Shown: positions 50,557 to 63,100 of the stretch, piece after piece | Layout: every line of letters starts with the position of its first letter | How positions within the stretch are numbered: position 1 is the first letter of the stretch | Source: Narthecium ossifragum | Taxonomy: Eukaryota; Streptophyta; Magnoliopsida; Dioscoreales; Nartheciaceae | Assembly (NCBI GenBank): GCA_963920575.1 | Contig: OY986963.1 | Coordinates: forward strand, 4,316,896-4,380,895 | DNA length: 64,000 nt | Reading direction: 5' to 3' | Made by a program: the position numbers and the translations under genes | The notes under the pieces: model-generated | Told to the model about the DNA's origin: nothing | Database searches by the model: none | Seen by the model: only the letters and a program-made list of their open reading frames with translations

Positions 50557-51076
50557 ATGTCTTCTCTTCTTTACCTCGTTCTAATCTTGTTATCCCTGTC
50601 TGTCCAAGCCATCGAAGGCCGCCATCTAAGCGACCGCGTCAAGGATGCCAGTAGAACGTACAATCACACAAACAAGGTTGGTGCAATGTCCTGTTCTATG
50701 CATGCAGCTCAAGGAACTATTTGACCTTCGTGTCTAATGATTTTTTTCTCTTGTTTGGTTGCTTTAGAGTGTTGAGAAGCCAATGGTTGATGAGACCTTA
50801 GTCTTAGAGAAGGGAACTCAGTTCTCCTCAAAAGGAGAAGAACCATGTCTACATGAGGACATGAATGGAGGTCTAGCAAGGCCAAAAGGATCTGATGAGA
50901 CGACTCCATCAATGGACGCCAAGGAGACGAGACGAAGAATGTCAAGTGCTGCTCGAGCCCTGTCTCAAGCTACTGCCTCATGGCGCGTGCCTAAAAACAA
51001 GGCAGGATACAAGGAGCATCCAGGTTTTAACTTGGATTATGCTGGCCCAAAAACGCATCCACCTTCTCACAATTGA
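50557..51076 (+). CDS. RGF: RGF/GOLVEN/CLEL-type secreted peptide precursor
   Basis: Two exons, 50557-50676 and 50768-51076 (donor 'aag|gttggt', acceptor 'gctttag'), give 142 residues. An N-terminal signal peptide ('MSSLLYLVLILLSLSVQAIEG') leads a variable, hydrophilic middle, and the protein ends in 'DYAGPKTHPPSHN'. This matches the 13-residue RGF/GLV pattern, with Asp-Tyr for tyrosine sulfation, Pro at position 5 and a closing HPPxHN. Family role: the sulfated peptide is released outside the cell and signals through RGI/RGFR receptor kinases in root meristem and gravitropic growth. The second exon has Arg-rich stretches ('RRRMSS') that could include processing sites. The paralogue class cannot be assigned. 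Confidence 0.9.
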
Positions 51077-52022
51077 GAGCTAGTGTGTCTCCTCTTCGGT
51101 CTTCAGTACTCCTTCATTCACATTGTTTACCCTCTTCGGATGATGTGGGCAACTAGTGCTTTAGAAGGTCTCTTCTAGTTCTAGATACCCACTTTTAAAC
51201 TTCATATCTGACAGCCATTGACATAGATGACACAGGTTACTAGCATGCTGTATGCTGAGCTATGTTAGTTCTCTTTGCTACTTTGTAAATCAGATAATGG
51301 TCTTGTAGTCGAAGAGAAAAAGATCACAATTTTGCCTTAATTTTCTTCATTTTTGTGTATGTTGATGTTCTATTGTTCTCATATAGCCTTTTCCTATTTT
51401 GATCTTCTTCTTCTCATGGTGGGCCGCTTGCGACTCAAAAGGGTATATGGGAAGTGGTAGTAGTTAGGGATGAATGCCTAGGGAAATTATGGAGGTGAAG
51501 AAGAGAGCATGAGTCAGGGCCCATTTCATGCACCATGTCTCCTTGAAGGGTGACAAGAGCATATGGTCATCATGTAATAGTGTCCACGCATGCATGCATG
51601 CATTGGGTCCTTTCACGAGCAAACATTCTCCTATGCTCCAAACTTTAGACACATGCAAACTTCTATCTCAAATGGGAAAGAGATCAACGTGAAGGGTTCT
51701 CATTGGATCATCATGCATGTTTCTATCCCCATAGAGATATGGTAGTCGGTTCTTCTTGGATAAAAATGGCAGCTGTCCCTGAGACCATTGGTCCTCAAAA
51801 TCTCTGTTCCCCTTCCTAAATGGGTATTAAGGTTTGCTGACTGCAGGAATGTTCCACTTGTGCTTATCTTCAGGACAGTGTTTGTTTATTAAGCTATTCT
51901 GATATGATGTAACGGAGCAACGGCAAGGATTGCCACCATGGGTTCAGAAAAGCTCAATATAATGCACAAGTTTAGATAACTTTTCATCAAAAAATACCTT
52001 TGGATGTGGATTGGCCACTAGC
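51077..52022. other. RGF 3' flank, no gene
   Basis: It contains the RGF 3'UTR and AT-rich DNA with no supported coding region. A short (gcat)n run lies near 51589-51602. Confidence 0.45.
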
Positions 52023-52344
52023 AATACCATAAAGCATCATATGGTGGAGATGCTGGCGATTGAAGCAGCACTTGAAGTGTGCCAAGTCCGATGGTGTAAA
52101 AATACTAATCATTGAATCGGATTCGAAAGTGGCTATAGACACACTAAAGGGATTTAGGATTTGACCGGAGGAGTTGGATATGGTGGCAAGATTTATTTGA
52201 CCGGAGGTTTTGTGCTTTGAGCCCCATTGTGGTGGTCTCATGTCTCATGAGGATGGACGTGATGCTTTAGATCATATGTTAGGTGATGTAATACTGACCT
52301 TCAGGCTGAACTAATAATAATAAAAAAAAATACCATAGAGCATC
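52023..52344 (+). mobile_element. 5'-truncated LINE tail with ~16-bp target duplications
   Basis: The body is about 52039-52328. The flanks 'aataccataaagcatc' (52023-52038) and 'aataccatagagcatc' (52329-52344) differ at one base. The plus strand encodes 'MLAIEAALEVCQV' and, in another frame, 'IIESDSKVAIDTLKG', the RNase H-like end of an L1-type LINE, then an A-rich tail 'taataataaaaaaaaa'. Confidence 0.87.
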
Positions 52345-52963
52345 CAAATCATATTTCCAGTCTTCCTGCTATCCATGTAAGGAGAAAAGTTGTCAGAAAG
52401 TTAGAAATCATGGAACCCTTTTCAGTCCTATATAGAAAGTACCTGTTTACTAGGTACATGTTATTTGGCCTGATGTAGTCCTTGATGGGTGGAGTTGACT
52501 ACTGCAGGAATAAACGCAACCTTGTAACTCATAAAAATAATTTAATGCACATTTGTGACCAGTTTTTAGGAAACCCAATAGCAGACCATGTGCTTTCAGG
52601 CACAGATTACAGAAGAATGGTCTTCTAAGCAACCATAAACAAAGTACAAGTGGAGACAATAAATTTCATGTTTCTCAAAAATGTCCCCCCCCAAGTGACA
52701 TTAAACAACCAGAAAATTCCCTTCCAGTTGGACCTTATAACTCATATAACAATCTAATCTGGAGAGATGAATAATATGACAGCAATGGCTGCCCCAAAAA
52801 AGACAAACATCCCCATCTCCAATCCCAACAGCATACCCTACCGGGTCATATCCCGAAGCTATTGAAAGGTTTCAGATAAGCAGCCAACAACAGAGTTTTC
52901 AAACACTAAACAATTTCTATTGTTTGGATGTTGACTTTGTTTCCTTGTTAGAAAAGGCTATAA

Positions 52964-55900
52964 TCAACTGCAGTTCACAATAAACGGTTTGATGGCACTT
53001 ATAAACTGTGGGGTTCTGATCCCAAGCTTGAGGTCGACTTCGCCGCCTCCCAACCAGAAGTAATCAGGCTCCAGCTTTGCAATTGCTTCATCCAAAATAA
53101 CCTGAAAGTGAAGCAAAAATCTGTGAAATTTCCTACCCACATGCCCTTATGAGATCTCTAAATATTCAGAAGGATTCTAGGCCATGGTGTTTAAGCATAG
53201 GGGCATTAATGAAGATAGAACTTAAAGAACTCTTACTAACATGACGACTAAATGAATCAAATAACAGAACTATTCTCACATCAATAAGAAACGTGGGCAG
53301 ATAGATGTCGGTAATTTAGAGACAGAAAAGGACATTAGAAACGAAATGTAATCCAGATAGGACATAATCTACTCATCAAATTGTAGTTAGGAGCATGAAG
53401 TATCAGCAGAGTTGAGCATACTTGCTGAATTTGCAGCTAATGAAAATACAGGAAAAGCCAATCAACTCCATCCAGCCAAAAAATAGGACACTTGGCATGG
53501 GACCAGAGAAATTTCACCAAAAATCCTTTTTCTATTATATTTTACTCATTTGGTTTTAGTTTAGCTTCAGAAAATCTATTCAAGGATCAATCCTCAAGTA
53601 GGCTCAGTAGTAGCTTGTGAAAACCCATCCTAATGGTAGGAAGGTGTATTTACATGATTTGGTCATGTTAAATGATAGCAAGTGACTTGATGACATATAC
53701 TATGCTTAAGTATCGATCAGTAAAATCTCCCATCTCTTTGATATGCATTCATTGGGCATGATAATATGCCAAACCAATTTTCTCCTGGTACGAGGATGTC
53801 CATATTGTCATACATGTCATTCACCTAATAAGAAATTGAGCAGCAAGTTTCCACATAAATACCTTATCCCACTGGAAGTGTTCCATATAATTGAGGTCTA
53901 TCTGATAATAGGCTCTGAATTCGTATAGAAAATTGAGAATCTTATAGAATGATATCCAACCTATGTATGGTCGCTGAAAATCCGAAGTCAATTGAAGAAG
54001 CTATGATGCCCGTGGTTCCTGAGGACCCTCATAGACTTAAGGTGAATGCAAAAAGCAGAACGATGCTTGACAAGAAAGGTACGCAATGGGAGTTGAGCAC
54101 CAACCAGTAAGAGCTAAATAGAACAAGGTGGGGAGAAGGTCTCCAATGGGTGTTGAGGACCGACCAGTAAAAGCTACACAAGAAAAATACCAGCAACCAT
54201 AGGTCGTATGGGCAGGTGAAAAGAAGTCTAAAGAGGTTGTGTTCCCTTCTTTCAATTTGCGCTTTGAACTATCACATGGACATGAGAATCCAGCTTTGAA
54301 ATGCAAATTGAAAGAAAGCGAGTCTCTTCCCTGAGGATACCCGCTCCATCTCATACAACCAAACCAGTACAACCCTCTTGGTGTTTGGGTGGTTTTTGGT
54401 CGATATTATAAGCTAAACCGATTTCACAGCTTCTCAAACCATTCTACAGGTTCGAAGCCAGATACATGATCAAGGGATAAGACTGCTTGTAAAGCTAAGC
54501 AAGAATGTACAAACAGTATAGATCTATGAGTAGCACAAAGTAATTGCAAACCAATCTGGAAACCTGGCAGTAGTTAAATTTACAAGGAGATGTTAAATCT
54601 CGAGGATTATTGAAAGATACAAAGGTTAATAAAACAAAGGAAACGTGAATACCGGTATGTCTGTTTGCAAGCCAATGCATGTCACAGCATTATGGATATA
54701 TCCAGTAAGTTTCACAGAATCCTCTTCTGGAGCAAGCCTCACTGTCAACCAAAAGTTCTAGGTATTAGAATTGTGACGAATACCAGTAACAAACGGCAAG
54801 GAAAAGATAAAACTCAAGCTAAACTCAAATTGAAGATTCAAGATAGACTTTTATTCAAGTCCAAACTACAAGTACAATTACATGCTGGCTGAATATAACA
54901 AGTTATCCACAGCGCAAGTAATAACTAACTCCTAGACAATTCATAAAAGATTCAGTCAGATTTACTTAAAGAGAGATTCACAAATAAAACAGTGGTAGAC
55001 GCAGCTGTTAAAATTAAACAAAACCATGTGACTAGGATATAGTGGGAACATGTAATGTCCTGGTCCTCCTCGAGTTCCTCAAGAAATCTGTTCTATCAAG
55101 GACATGTCTATAAGCCATCAATAGAAGATATAGACATCTGATATCTTGGAAAAATTCCTTTTAACAAATAGAAGTACAGGTCCTGTATTGAAAAATATAC
55201 ATTACCAGTACAGATTGTAAAGCTAATAGGACCAACAGGTAATAGCGTTGCCATAATTTGAAAAATCAAATCTCCCAGTGAAAAAAATTTAGGATTCCAT
55301 AATAGCTTCCAGTGAAAGAAACTCACGATTAAATTTCTTTTTTGGTATCTTCCGATCGTTAAGTGTGTACAGAAAATTCTTGATATTCTCCGCATTCAGT
55401 CTAGCCATGTACTGCAAGACTCAATGTCAAATATATCCGAAAAACACAGTAGAAGGCATTTTAACACGATCAATTCTACAAGGTTGTGAAAGGTTAATCT
55501 ACCTGAATTACAACAACATAGAACTTCGAATAGTTGCGATCGCTACAATCGGTGACATTAGAAGGGGCTTGCGTATTAACCTGAGAACAAACCAAATCTC
55601 ATTTAACTCCGCTCGTTTTATTTGATTCTTTTCATCAGGCTATTATAAAAGCATCTATAAGCAAAATACTATCCCTAAATCCGAGCACGAGTTGTTCGAT
55701 AAAGTGTCGCAAAGAGATGAAAGCGATGATTACCAAAACGATGCTCTTGCAAAGATGCTCGACGGAGGGTGCGCCAAGGATGTCCCTCCGGGCCTCAAGA
55801 CTCCAGTCGTAATAATCGCCCGGGACTCGCTTAAAGGAGAAGTCATGGACGCCGATGGAACTCAGTACGGCACCGAGGCGCGACTCCGTGGTCTCCACAC

Positions 55901-56033
55901 TGGAGTTCGCCTCTGGCCCATCGGAAGCGACGGAGAGGGAAGCGAGACGCTGGGACTCAAGAGCGAGCTCTAGATCGGTTATCCGCTGGAGAATTCGGGT
56001 CTGGATGCCCTCTAGCTTCGCAAAAGCCTCCAT
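52964..56033 (-). CDS. YbaK/aminoacyl-tRNA deacylase-domain protein
   Basis: Five exons on the minus strand: 55734-56033, 55503-55580, 55327-55411, 54653-54741 and 52964-53101, all GT-AG and in phase, giving 229 residues. Residues 1-60 are helical and could form a coiled coil. The rest is the plant YbaK/ProX-associated domain, with 'YYDWSLEARRDILGAPSVEH' (74-93), 'YTLNDRKIPKK', 'LTGYIHNAVTCIG' and the terminal 'WLGGGEVDLKLGIR'. The domain hydrolyses mischarged tRNAs in bacteria. The role of this plant protein is not established, and I infer cytosolic location because no targeting peptide is obvious. The start codon is 218 bp from the divergent SKA1 start. Confidence 0.92.
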
Positions 56034-56251
56034 GAGTCCTTCTAGACGAGACGAGGCGAGACGATGGTGTTAAAATGGGCCGGAATTCCACGTTTAGACT
56101 CTCAATGGGCCGACCCTTTCGACCGTTATGTTCGCTAGGGCTGGCAAATGTTTCCCGCCAAAATGAGCATATTTCAAAGTTGGGGGTTGGAGGAGAATTG
56201 GTTCTTTCCTACTTCCTAAAGGGACGAAACGAAGAAGACGGATAGCTAGCA
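56034..56251. promoter_or_regulatory. Bidirectional promoter between YbaK gene and SKA1
   Basis: Only 218 bp separate the two start codons. It contains an E2F consensus TTTCCCGC (56151-56158), an MSA-type core AACGG on the minus strand (56123-56127) and two TGGGCC site II motifs (56076-56081, 56106-56111). E2F and MSA elements are typical of cell-cycle genes, which fits the kinetochore gene SKA1. Site II motifs are typical of housekeeping genes. Confidence 0.7.
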
Positions 56252-58942
56252 ATGGATCTGAAGCAAGCGGGCTCCTCCCTCGACGCGCTCATCTCCTCCT
56301 TCAACACCCGCATCGTCGAGCTCCAAGAACTCGTCATCGCTCGCAACAGTAGGCTGTCCGACTCCCTAATTCTCTCTTTTTCTCCCATTGGATAACTAGA
56401 GTTGAGGCCCTTGATCGCGTTACCTGTGGCAGTGTTCCCGGCCACCACCATCCCCGATCTATCGGCGGTGGACACGACCCTGGAGGCCATGGAGTCCCAG
56501 ATCCAGGCCATCAAGGGCCGGTTGCAGGAGGAGAGAAGCGCGATCCCCAAGGCCAAAGTCGTCCTTTTCCTCTGTATATCTTCCCCTCTCTAGCGGTAAA
56601 CTATATCTTCTTGATGTTATCCTCTTCGGATGCAGAACCTCGTCGAGATGTCTCTTCGTCAGCAGATGAAGCTGCAGCACATGGTCGCACATATGCCCTC
56701 CGGCATGCATGAGAGTACCAGCCTCCCCGATCGAAACCCTCGGTAATTTCTTTGGTATCGTCTAAGTGATTCTTGTGTTCAAGATTGTGGTTTTAAACGT
56801 CCGGAATACCATTGCTTGTTCTCATTTCAGTTTGGCGGTGGATGTACTCGAGTATGATCCATCCTGCGAGTCTTCTTCGCACCAGGAGGAGCCAGTCGTA
56901 TTACATAAGGTAGGAATTCTGAAAGTTTTGATGTACTATCGAATAATTTCTTGGTCTATGGGACATTTAGTAAGTAAATTGGAAAGATTATGCTTCAATA
57001 CTTGATGAGTCTAATAGAATCTGAATAATTTTGCATCAAATTAGGGCAAGAAGTATTCTCTAGTGAAATTGCAAAGCTAGAATGGTTAAAGTGACGCATA
57101 GCATGCCTGAGTCAATTGTGCTCTTTCATTGCAAATATTTAGTGTACTTCCTGCAGAAAACCAGCTGTGAACAAGTTGAAAGAACCAAGCCTAAGTGCAA
57201 ATTACGCTTTTTGCTGATTGGTCATGGATTCAAAGGTCTTAATAATTTAATATGTGATCAATATGTTGACAAGAACATCAATTGCTTGGCATGGTGGTTT
57301 AGTTTGCACGCAAAACACAGCAAATTCTATTTCCATCTTCGATGTGATCATGTTGGTAGACTATGTGGCAGTGCATGACCCTTTCATTTGATTTTACCTT
57401 CTTGCAGAGTCACGAGTTTCATACAGCTTAGCACAGAGCACGTTATAATGGTACCTATATACTGCTTGTAATCACTAGCTCTCACATAGAAATTAATGAA
57501 GCTGTTTAATATGGACACAAACATAAGTGACCTTAATTGCTAAATTCCATGCTTGTTGCGTCTACTTTAATTCCTCACTCTACCGCCAAACAATGATTGT
57601 ACTTTAGTTAGCTGAGTTGCATGTACCCCGTTTGTTAATGAACACCAGATGCCAAGTATGATCGTGCTCTAAGCTAACCTTATTGTTGGTAATGCTTTTG
57701 TAGGTGTTTGCCTTCTGGAGCCAAATGTTGGTGTATTTTATGAATGTCCATGGATGTTTCATACACTGATTATTTACTTCATTCTTTTTGTAGGAGAAGA
57801 AGGGTCGAAGTTCTGCACCTCGCTGGTTCATCACTACTGATGAACTTGATTCATTATCATCGTGAGTCAATTGCTCTATCCTGCCATTCCTTGCTTACCC
57901 ACCCATCTTTACTGGCTTCATGAATCACCACATTTTCTCTAGTTTAATTCCTACCAAATAAACCACATGACAGATAATTTAGTTCCATCAGAAGGTTATT
58001 TTACTTGTGAAAAGTTTGTTTATGATCACATAGTAAAACTCATAAAGCTAAACTTTTCCACTTTGAAAAATAATTTTCTTATCCTTCCCAACTAACATCT
58101 CTTTTTTCATCTCATGCAGATATATGAGGGGAAGGTTAACTTTTGAAAAGGTTAATTTGGCTATTAATGAAATAGCCACGTATGCTGATTCAAATTCTCA
58201 ACTTATTTCAGCCCCTAAGAAGAAGGTTTAAGTTAACTCAGAGTTTCCTTCCTTTCAAGTGCTTAACTTATTCCTTGAGATTTTAATCTGTTGCATCTTC
58301 TTCTAGTTGCCAGAAGATGCTTGGGAAAAGGCCCTGGTGAGTAACAATTCAGCTCAAGTACATTGCATAACTAAGCAGTATTTATATGTAGATCTGTGTG
58401 CTAACGTGCATGCTTACTGATCTTTTTAAATAGAGTCTGGATATTGTTCATATGCATCCAAGCATACCTAATAATCTTGAAGTGACTAGCTTCGTCAATG
58501 TTGATGACATGTAGGAACTACGAGACATTGCAATGGCTGAAGAGGTGAAAGGAAAACATTTTATCCTTGAGAGTGATATTAAAGGTCCAGGACTGAAACT
58601 TGACAACACGGGAAAAGCAATTTTAACGGTGAGTATATTTAGTGTTATGCGGTTGGTGTTCATTGTCTTTGTTGCATGCTGTTTTTGGCTTTGCATACTG
58701 CTAGTCCTTTCCTGTAACGTAACGATGTTGTGTGTATGCTTTAGAACATCTTGTCATATCCTAGGATGTTCACTTGGGTAATTGTTAACTGTTTCCCAAA
58801 TTCTGAAAAAAAACAGATAGAGGATTATCCTTATCTGTGGTTTGTGGTGTGCGATTTGCAGGTCCTTCGCCATCTTGGTCGCATTCAGGAAGTTCGAATT
58901 GGCCATCACCGCGTGCTGATCCTCATGAAACCTCGTTCCTAA
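56252..58942 (+). CDS. SKA1: Spindle and kinetochore-associated protein 1 homologue
   Basis: Nine exons: 56252-56348, 56433-56557, 56636-56742, 56831-56909, 57794-57861, 58120-58225, 58307-58336, 58515-58628 and 58862-58942, giving 268 residues, the usual size in plants. The N-terminal helix 'MDLKQAGSSLDALISSFNTR' and a following coiled coil (about 10-95) would join the SKA complex. The C-terminal winged-helix domain (about 135-268: 'PRWFITTDELDSLS', 'YMRGRLTFEKVN', 'HLGRIQEVRIGHHRVLILMKP') binds microtubules in homologues. The complex holds kinetochores on spindle fibres in mitosis. The exon 2 donor 'aaa|gtcgtc' is weak but keeps frame and family sequence. Exon 7 is only 30 bp. Confidence 0.93.
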
Positions 58943-59353
58943 CTTTGATAGAGCTGCTTTGTTCTTCCGGTGGTTACTTGTGTAGGATTATCTCGTTATA
59001 ATCCCTCCTTCTCAATGCTGTATAATGGCACATTTAGATGTATTTTCTGTTCTTGCTCATAGTTCGAGCTTTGTATGTATAATTTGTCTGGTGGTTAAAA
59101 CATATCATCCTATATGCTTGCAGTTGAAAATCTGCATCCTTCCTATCCAATTAGCTAGCAGCATTTGCCACCCATCCAGAACATGAAATTTCGTCTTTTA
59201 CTGTTCAAATATAATATCCTAACTCAAGTCTCTAACCATATAATGATTTGGCACAATAGCAGTGCAACAAATTCCCTAAAAATAGGTTCAAGAGTCGATT
59301 TCACCCAAACCCGACTCAGATATCTCTGCAGAGGAGGCACCTGTGAATTAGTA

Positions 59354-59955
59354 CTCACTACTAGTGATGGCAACGAGACGGATCGGGACGGATATTGGAA
59401 ATACCATACCCGTTCCTGCACTCCTCCGCCCATACCATAACCACCCCATCCCCGCGCGGATAATGGGGATCGCGGACCATAACCATCCCCGCGGGTACGC
59501 GGATATTACCCGCAATCCGCGGTTACTCGCAATTCGCGGTTACCCGCAATCCGCGGTTATCCGCAAAACCTAAAAAAACCATTCAATTAGCATTAAGCCT
59601 CTAAAATCTAAATCTAAATCCATCAAACTATCATCAACATTCGGTATCTAAAATCTAGATCCACCAAACACTCATCAACAATTAGTCTTTATTAGAGTAT
59701 TATTACAAAAATAGACTCTTTAAAATCCACCAAACCAACATTTAATGGCGGGGCGGGGCGGATATGCGAGGCGGGGCGGATAGCGGGGCGGATATTACCC
59801 AATACCATAATCCGCCCCGTACCCGCGCGGATTTTAAATTTGTAAACCAATACCCGTATCCACGGGTAAAAAATCTATACCATACCCGTCTCCATCGGTG
59901 CGGATCGGATCGGTTATCCAGCAGGGCAGTCAATTTTGCCATCCCTACTCACCAC
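59354..59955. mobile_element. Non-autonomous hAT-like element between SKA1 and NDUFB8
   Basis: The body is 59362-59947, from 'tagtgatggcaacg' to 'ttttgccatcccta'. The 8-bp flanks 'ctcactac' (59354-59361) and 'ctcaccac' (59948-59955) differ at one base. Inside are short repeats such as 'cgcaatccgcggttacccg' and 'ggcggggcggata', a pattern common in plant hAT MITEs. No transposase is present. Confidence 0.85.
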
Positions 59956-60108
59956 GCAGCTGCGTGAGCCTTTGCGGATTCGAATTTCAGATCTCACGCG
60001 GATCTGACCCGAATCCGACCCGTCTAGCACGATAAGCACAGCCAACTCGCCGAGCACAGGGTGCGCCGGTCCACGAGCACGGCAGAAGACTGATAGAAGA
60101 AGAGCAAA

Positions 60109-63100
60109 ATGGCTGGGAGATTGAGCAGGGCGGCGTCCCGGATCATGGGGGGCGGCGGGGTGGTGGGTCGGACTCTCCCGGCCGCCCTCCGCACCCGATC
60201 CGGCATGGGCCTCCCCGTCGGCAAGCACATCGTCCCCGACAAGGCCGTAAGCCTCTCGATCTCTTTATACCACCTATCTCTTGTTCTTAGTCTTTTCCTA
60301 TTGATGATCTCTTTTCTATGTCGAATTCTCGATCTCCTTGCAGCTACCTGAGAACGACGAGCTGACTTGGGACAACGGCACGCCATTTCCGGAGCCCTGC
60401 ATCGATCGCATCGCTCCCACCATCGGCAAGGTATTCTTTTCCTATCTCCAATTTCAGGGTTTTTGCGCCCCCCCCCCCCCCCCCCCCCCCCCCACCAACA
60501 CACACACACACACACACACACTATATGGAGTGTTGATTTGATTGTCTTGCAATCGGTTATTGCAGTATGAGGCGTTGGCGTGGCTGTGCGGAGGGTTGGG
60601 GTTCTTTGCCTCTTTGGGGTTGCTCGCTGTGTTGAATGACAAAGCGTCCAAGATACCTTTCGTGAGTCCAAGCTTCCATTCTCCCAATTCTCCTTATATC
60701 TGTGCGCCTTTTTATGGATCTATCTATTTGGTTGTTTGAGCTGAGGAATGTCTGCGATGGTTTGTTCTATTTGATTTGTGTGGCCAGTTGCTTGAATTGG
60801 GCAAAATAAGATTTTTGACACCTTTTCAAGGCTTGATGGCTTGTGAATAGCTGACCCTTTCACCTTGTTTTTATAATGATGCTTAAAGGAGCCTTCCTAG
60901 AGTAGGTAACTAGTGATAATATTTGCCTCGCTTAGCATCAATCCATAGTTCTTAGGCGTGATACATAGAATTAAGAGATTAAATAGGCAGGTAGACAGGT
61001 AATACTATTGAGTGTATTGCACTATAGTATGGATCCAGATGTAGACTGGCCTTTCTCAGTTAAGTGCCACAAGCTGGTTATCATGTTTGATGAGTATTAC
61101 TGGGGTAGAAACGGGGAATGTTGAGGTGCTACTCAACAAGAAACCAGGATGTTTACAAGCCTTTTGGAAAATCTTAAACTCTGGCACATTTCCTGGATCA
61201 TTTTACCCCTTTCAAAGTTTTTAGCCAAGTGATCGTCTTTCTGAAAGGCTGAAATAGGAACCACAACAAATTTTGCTATGTGAGGGATATGTTCTGATAC
61301 TTGAAGATGACATTGAAGGTTTTATTACCATTGTTTGCTGATTGATAGAACAGGAAAATGTCTTTGGAAAAGATGGAGATAATTGTGGTAAATTCGGATC
61401 TTGAATTTTGCGGCGTAACCTTATTCTCAACTCGTAGCCTTGCAACCTACCTTTCCTGAGCTTTAGTGATCGTCCGACATCATTAATTTCTTCATTTCTG
61501 GTAATATTCAGAGAAGCCCATTTGTAATCACTCAGATTTTCAAATGCTCTCTTCTTGAAGTTGATTTCATTGGCGTCCTATATGTATTGCTCTAGTTTCG
61601 AGGTAATTGGTGTAGTCACTCGTTTTTTAACACGAGGCATCCAGGTCAATATCATCTACAACTGGTATGAGACCGGTATGGTTTCGTGCATTTGCAGCTG
61701 ATTATGATCAGGACAGTATCCTTTGTTTTGGTCCTCATGTTGATAGCTTACAATAAGCTCTCATTATGGGCAAATCTCAGTCAATAGCTTGAATCATTCG
61801 CCATGCTGGTCATCCTTATTACATTCTAGTTTGAGTTAGAACTCCAGTTACTATCTCATTTTCATTATAAAACTGCCTTATGCCTTCTTCTTTTTTTCAT
61901 CAGCTGAGCACAAGTTCTATGTAGTTACACCACTTCCTCTAAGGCCCCCAACCCATCCGCTGAGGGCCAGACAAAGCTCCTGCCAAATGCACGACAACTT
62001 TGGGCAATCCTATCAGCCTATACAACATTCAATCTAGTAGAATAAACAATTAAACCGAATCAAACTGCAACATCTGCTGCCATAACTGCCTTATGCCTTC
62101 TGTTTCTTTCCAATATGGTATGATGTAGCATGTTTGAAGTTGCTGCTGCCACTGGCTTTTATAACTTATAGTGAGATCCTAGGAGCAATTAAAGATATGT
62201 ATTGAGACTTTGTGTTGGAAAAGAGGTTTCAGTTTACATAATGCATAAACAAAAGATGCCATTCAAGATCTGTATTTGTCATGGATGCTATCTGCAAGCC
62301 AAAAAAACTGTAGGATTTTGCTGTGAACAAGAAATAAGAGATGGGGCTGGCTATTTAAATATCAAACAATGTAGAAATTCAAGTTGATAAAAGTTTATTG
62401 GCAAACACTTGGGAAGTATTCAGACTTACTAGTCATCGATTCATTGGATGATGGTTTACAGCAACTCTCTGGCCAATGGTTTATTTTGGGAGGGAACCAA
62501 ATTGATGACCATTTTCTTGATCCGTGAAGATTTGTCATGATGTCTTAGTTGATAAATGATAACTCTTCCTTGACTAACATTAGCTATGAACTAAGAAGAA
62601 TGTTGAGAAAGATTGCCATCATTCACCAGCATTTTGAACTTCTACTAGGACTTAAGAATGTGCTCCGCATTTCTGTCATTTTGTATGGCCTATGCTTTAT
62701 TTCAGCATAAATCTCCCTTAGTTTCATCTTTGCTATGGATGTAGCTAATTTATTCTTTTACAATTTTCTAACAGTAACAGACATTTGCCTTTAAGGTCTT
62801 CATTCTTACAAAAGCAAAACTGCATCATGCTATGCTTAATACATGTTATTGGCTGAACATCAACCTTGTGTTATTCCTTTGAGAGGATTGGAAGAATGAA
62901 AAGAGCCATAACTCATAGATGATGTTGACTTTGGATTGCAATGACTTTCCTGCTCAGTCAAGTTCATGAGCAGTTGATTCATATATATGCTAGTACATTG
63001 AAGTTCCCAAACATTTTAAATAGAACTTTAGAGACGAAATGTATTCACTGGATAAACTTTTGCTTTTAGGCTATATTTCTGTCTCGTCCTATGAGCAGTA

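Noticed and set aside
54037..54372. 111-codon minus-strand frame within YbaK-gene intron 4
   Set aside because: It is inside an intron whose two exons join in phase without it, and it contains a local duplication rather than a domain.
60024..60671. 215-codon minus-strand frame opposite NDUFB8
   Set aside because: It crosses the poly-C/CA repeat and is antisense to confirmed NDUFB8 exons.
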